From Endomicrobiia bacterium (GTDB lineage: Bacteria; Elusimicrobiota; Endomicrobiia; Endomicrobiales; Endomicrobiaceae), in contig WQUP01000115.1 of assembly GCA_009782015.1 (NCBI GenBank), positions 1-12,612 of the forward strand: DNA of 12,612 nt. Direction: 5' to 3'. The position numbers and the translations under genes were made by a program. The notes beneath the pieces are model-generated. The model saw nothing but the letters and a program-made list of their open reading frames with translations. It searched no databases and was not told where the DNA came from. Within the stretch, counting starts at the first letter, position 1. Each line of letters begins with the position of its first letter. Positions 12,150-12,612 of this stretch are shown here, one piece after another.

Positions 12150-12374
12150 TTTAGGGTCATCCCCGAATGTCTTAATCGGGGATCCATTTTTGATAAAAAT
12201 AATATTTTATTCCTTGTGTCTTTTTCGACTGCTAACATGGACCCCCGATTAAGACATTCGGGGGCGACACATAAAGTGTCGTTTTGCTCAAACATCCGGA
12301 TTTGAATAATCCGCAAAAATCCTACGCTCATAGACGCGCATAATGCGGCAACTTCAACAACTAAACTGCCGCGA
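12150..12374. repeat. Structured 226-bp repeat, right copy (contains GTCAT doublet D2)
   Basis: Second copy of 1-225, same orientation. The doublet is at 12156-12268. Here the two palindromes are perfect partners (left loop atgtcttaa, right loop ttaagacat), whereas the left copy has mutated its right loop. It is preceded by a further palindrome tgaccc-ttta-gggtca (12144-12159). Upstream bases around 12120-12140 partly mirror the downstream ccggatt...aatccgcaaaaa segment, so the structure may extend to about 12100. Confidence 0.85.
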
Positions 12375-12560
12375 CAAACGCATGAGAATCTAAGAAGCAG
12401 TTATTCCCCTTCTGTGAAGGGGTGGCAGAAAACAACGTTTTCTGACGGGGTAGTCGTTGTTGCCGTTTGCTGTCGGGTTTACAAAGACCACCCTGCGCTA
12501 AAGCGCACCCCATTTGACTGTGCGTGCTTTATAAGCTACAACATTGCAGAGGCAAACAAA
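12375..12560. repeat. Third palindrome family (CCCC-TTC / GACGGGG type)
   Basis: Perfect triloop hairpins ccccttc-tgt-gaagggg (12406-12422) and cagaaaac-aac-gttttctg (12426-12444), then gacggggtag, then tgcgct-aa-agcgca (12494-12507) within accaccc...caccccat. The layout of alternating constant blocks and hairpins repeats the logic of the GTCAT family with different constant sequence. No gene seen. Confidence 0.65.
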
Positions 12561-12568
12561 TGAAAAAA

Positions 12569-12593
12569 AGAAAAAAACCGGCTATTGCCGGTT
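12569..12593 (-). terminator. Intrinsic terminator for a minus-strand gene beyond the right edge
   Basis: On the minus strand aaccggc-aata-gccggtt (12593-12576) is followed by a run of T (12577-12571, overlapping the stem end) and then a second T run. This is a textbook terminator and implies a gene ending just past 12612 and reading into the window. A plus-strand ORF opening at about 12560 crosses it and is open to the edge; I consider that less likely. Confidence 0.7.
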
Positions 12594-12612
12594 CAAAATC
12601 TTACGAAGATTT

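Noticed and set aside
12059..12331. 90-codon minus-strand ORF (contains DPRLRHSGMT)
   Set aside because: It is a translation of the right 226-bp repeat and its palindromes. Peptides of this kind are typical of GTCAT-type repeats read as protein, and there is no ribosome-binding site or family.
12560..12612. Plus-strand ORF starting MKKRKKPAIAG, open to the window edge
   Set aside because: A weak ribosome-binding site exists, but the sequence is fully explained by a minus-strand intrinsic terminator. Too short to judge, so not called.

Overview
The window reads as bacterial chromosome, probably close to a replication origin. It holds a chromosomal ParA and ParB and two perfect 16-bp parS-type palindromes. 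All recognisable genes lie on the minus strand. I cannot name the organism. The protein style and the heavy load of palindromic repeats made me think of Elusimicrobiota (Endomicrobium-like), but that is only an impression.

In transcription order (right to left) the genes are: a HAD-family phosphatase/phosphomutase interrupted by one in-frame TGA (11773-11090); two tail-anchored proteins built of degenerate M48-peptidase-like domains (10740-9301, two domains; 9250-8348, one domain); a B12-binding radical SAM protein with repeat DNA inserted in frame (8235-6640); a membrane-embedded degenerate M48/HtpX-like protein (6276-5557); parA (5436-4672); two paralogous two-helix membrane proteins (4581-3919 and 3794-3111); a small GIY-YIG nuclease (3074-2775); parB (2680-1829); and a secreted clan GH-A glycoside hydrolase (1371-349). 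parA and parB, normally adjacent, are split by three genes.

The spaces between genes are almost entirely repeats, and repeats also sit inside genes. There are two main families. Family G ('GTCAT') consists of 30-45 bp palindromes that begin GTCAT and end ATCTAGA/ATCCAG. Their three-base arms covary, and they mostly occur as inverted doublets with GTCAT outermost. One such doublet brackets the GIY-YIG nuclease gene, in the way that REP doublets bracket RAYT transposase genes. Family A ('AACGGC') consists of 80-260 bp hairpins with AACGGCRGA-like ends, a related core, and arms made of locus-specific 7- or 8-bp tandem units. They sit at the 3' ends of genes and often supply the stop codon. One copy is flanked by a 15-bp direct duplication of coding sequence, evidence of insertion. 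A further 226-bp structured repeat occurs at both ends of the window, about 12.15 kb apart.

The strongest candidates for something undescribed are the GIY-YIG/GTCAT palindrome association, the variable-arm family A elements, the cluster of four M48-like domains that have all lost the zinc-binding histidines, and the TGA at a usual Cys position in the HAD gene. Alignments and identity figures are by eye; no searches were possible.
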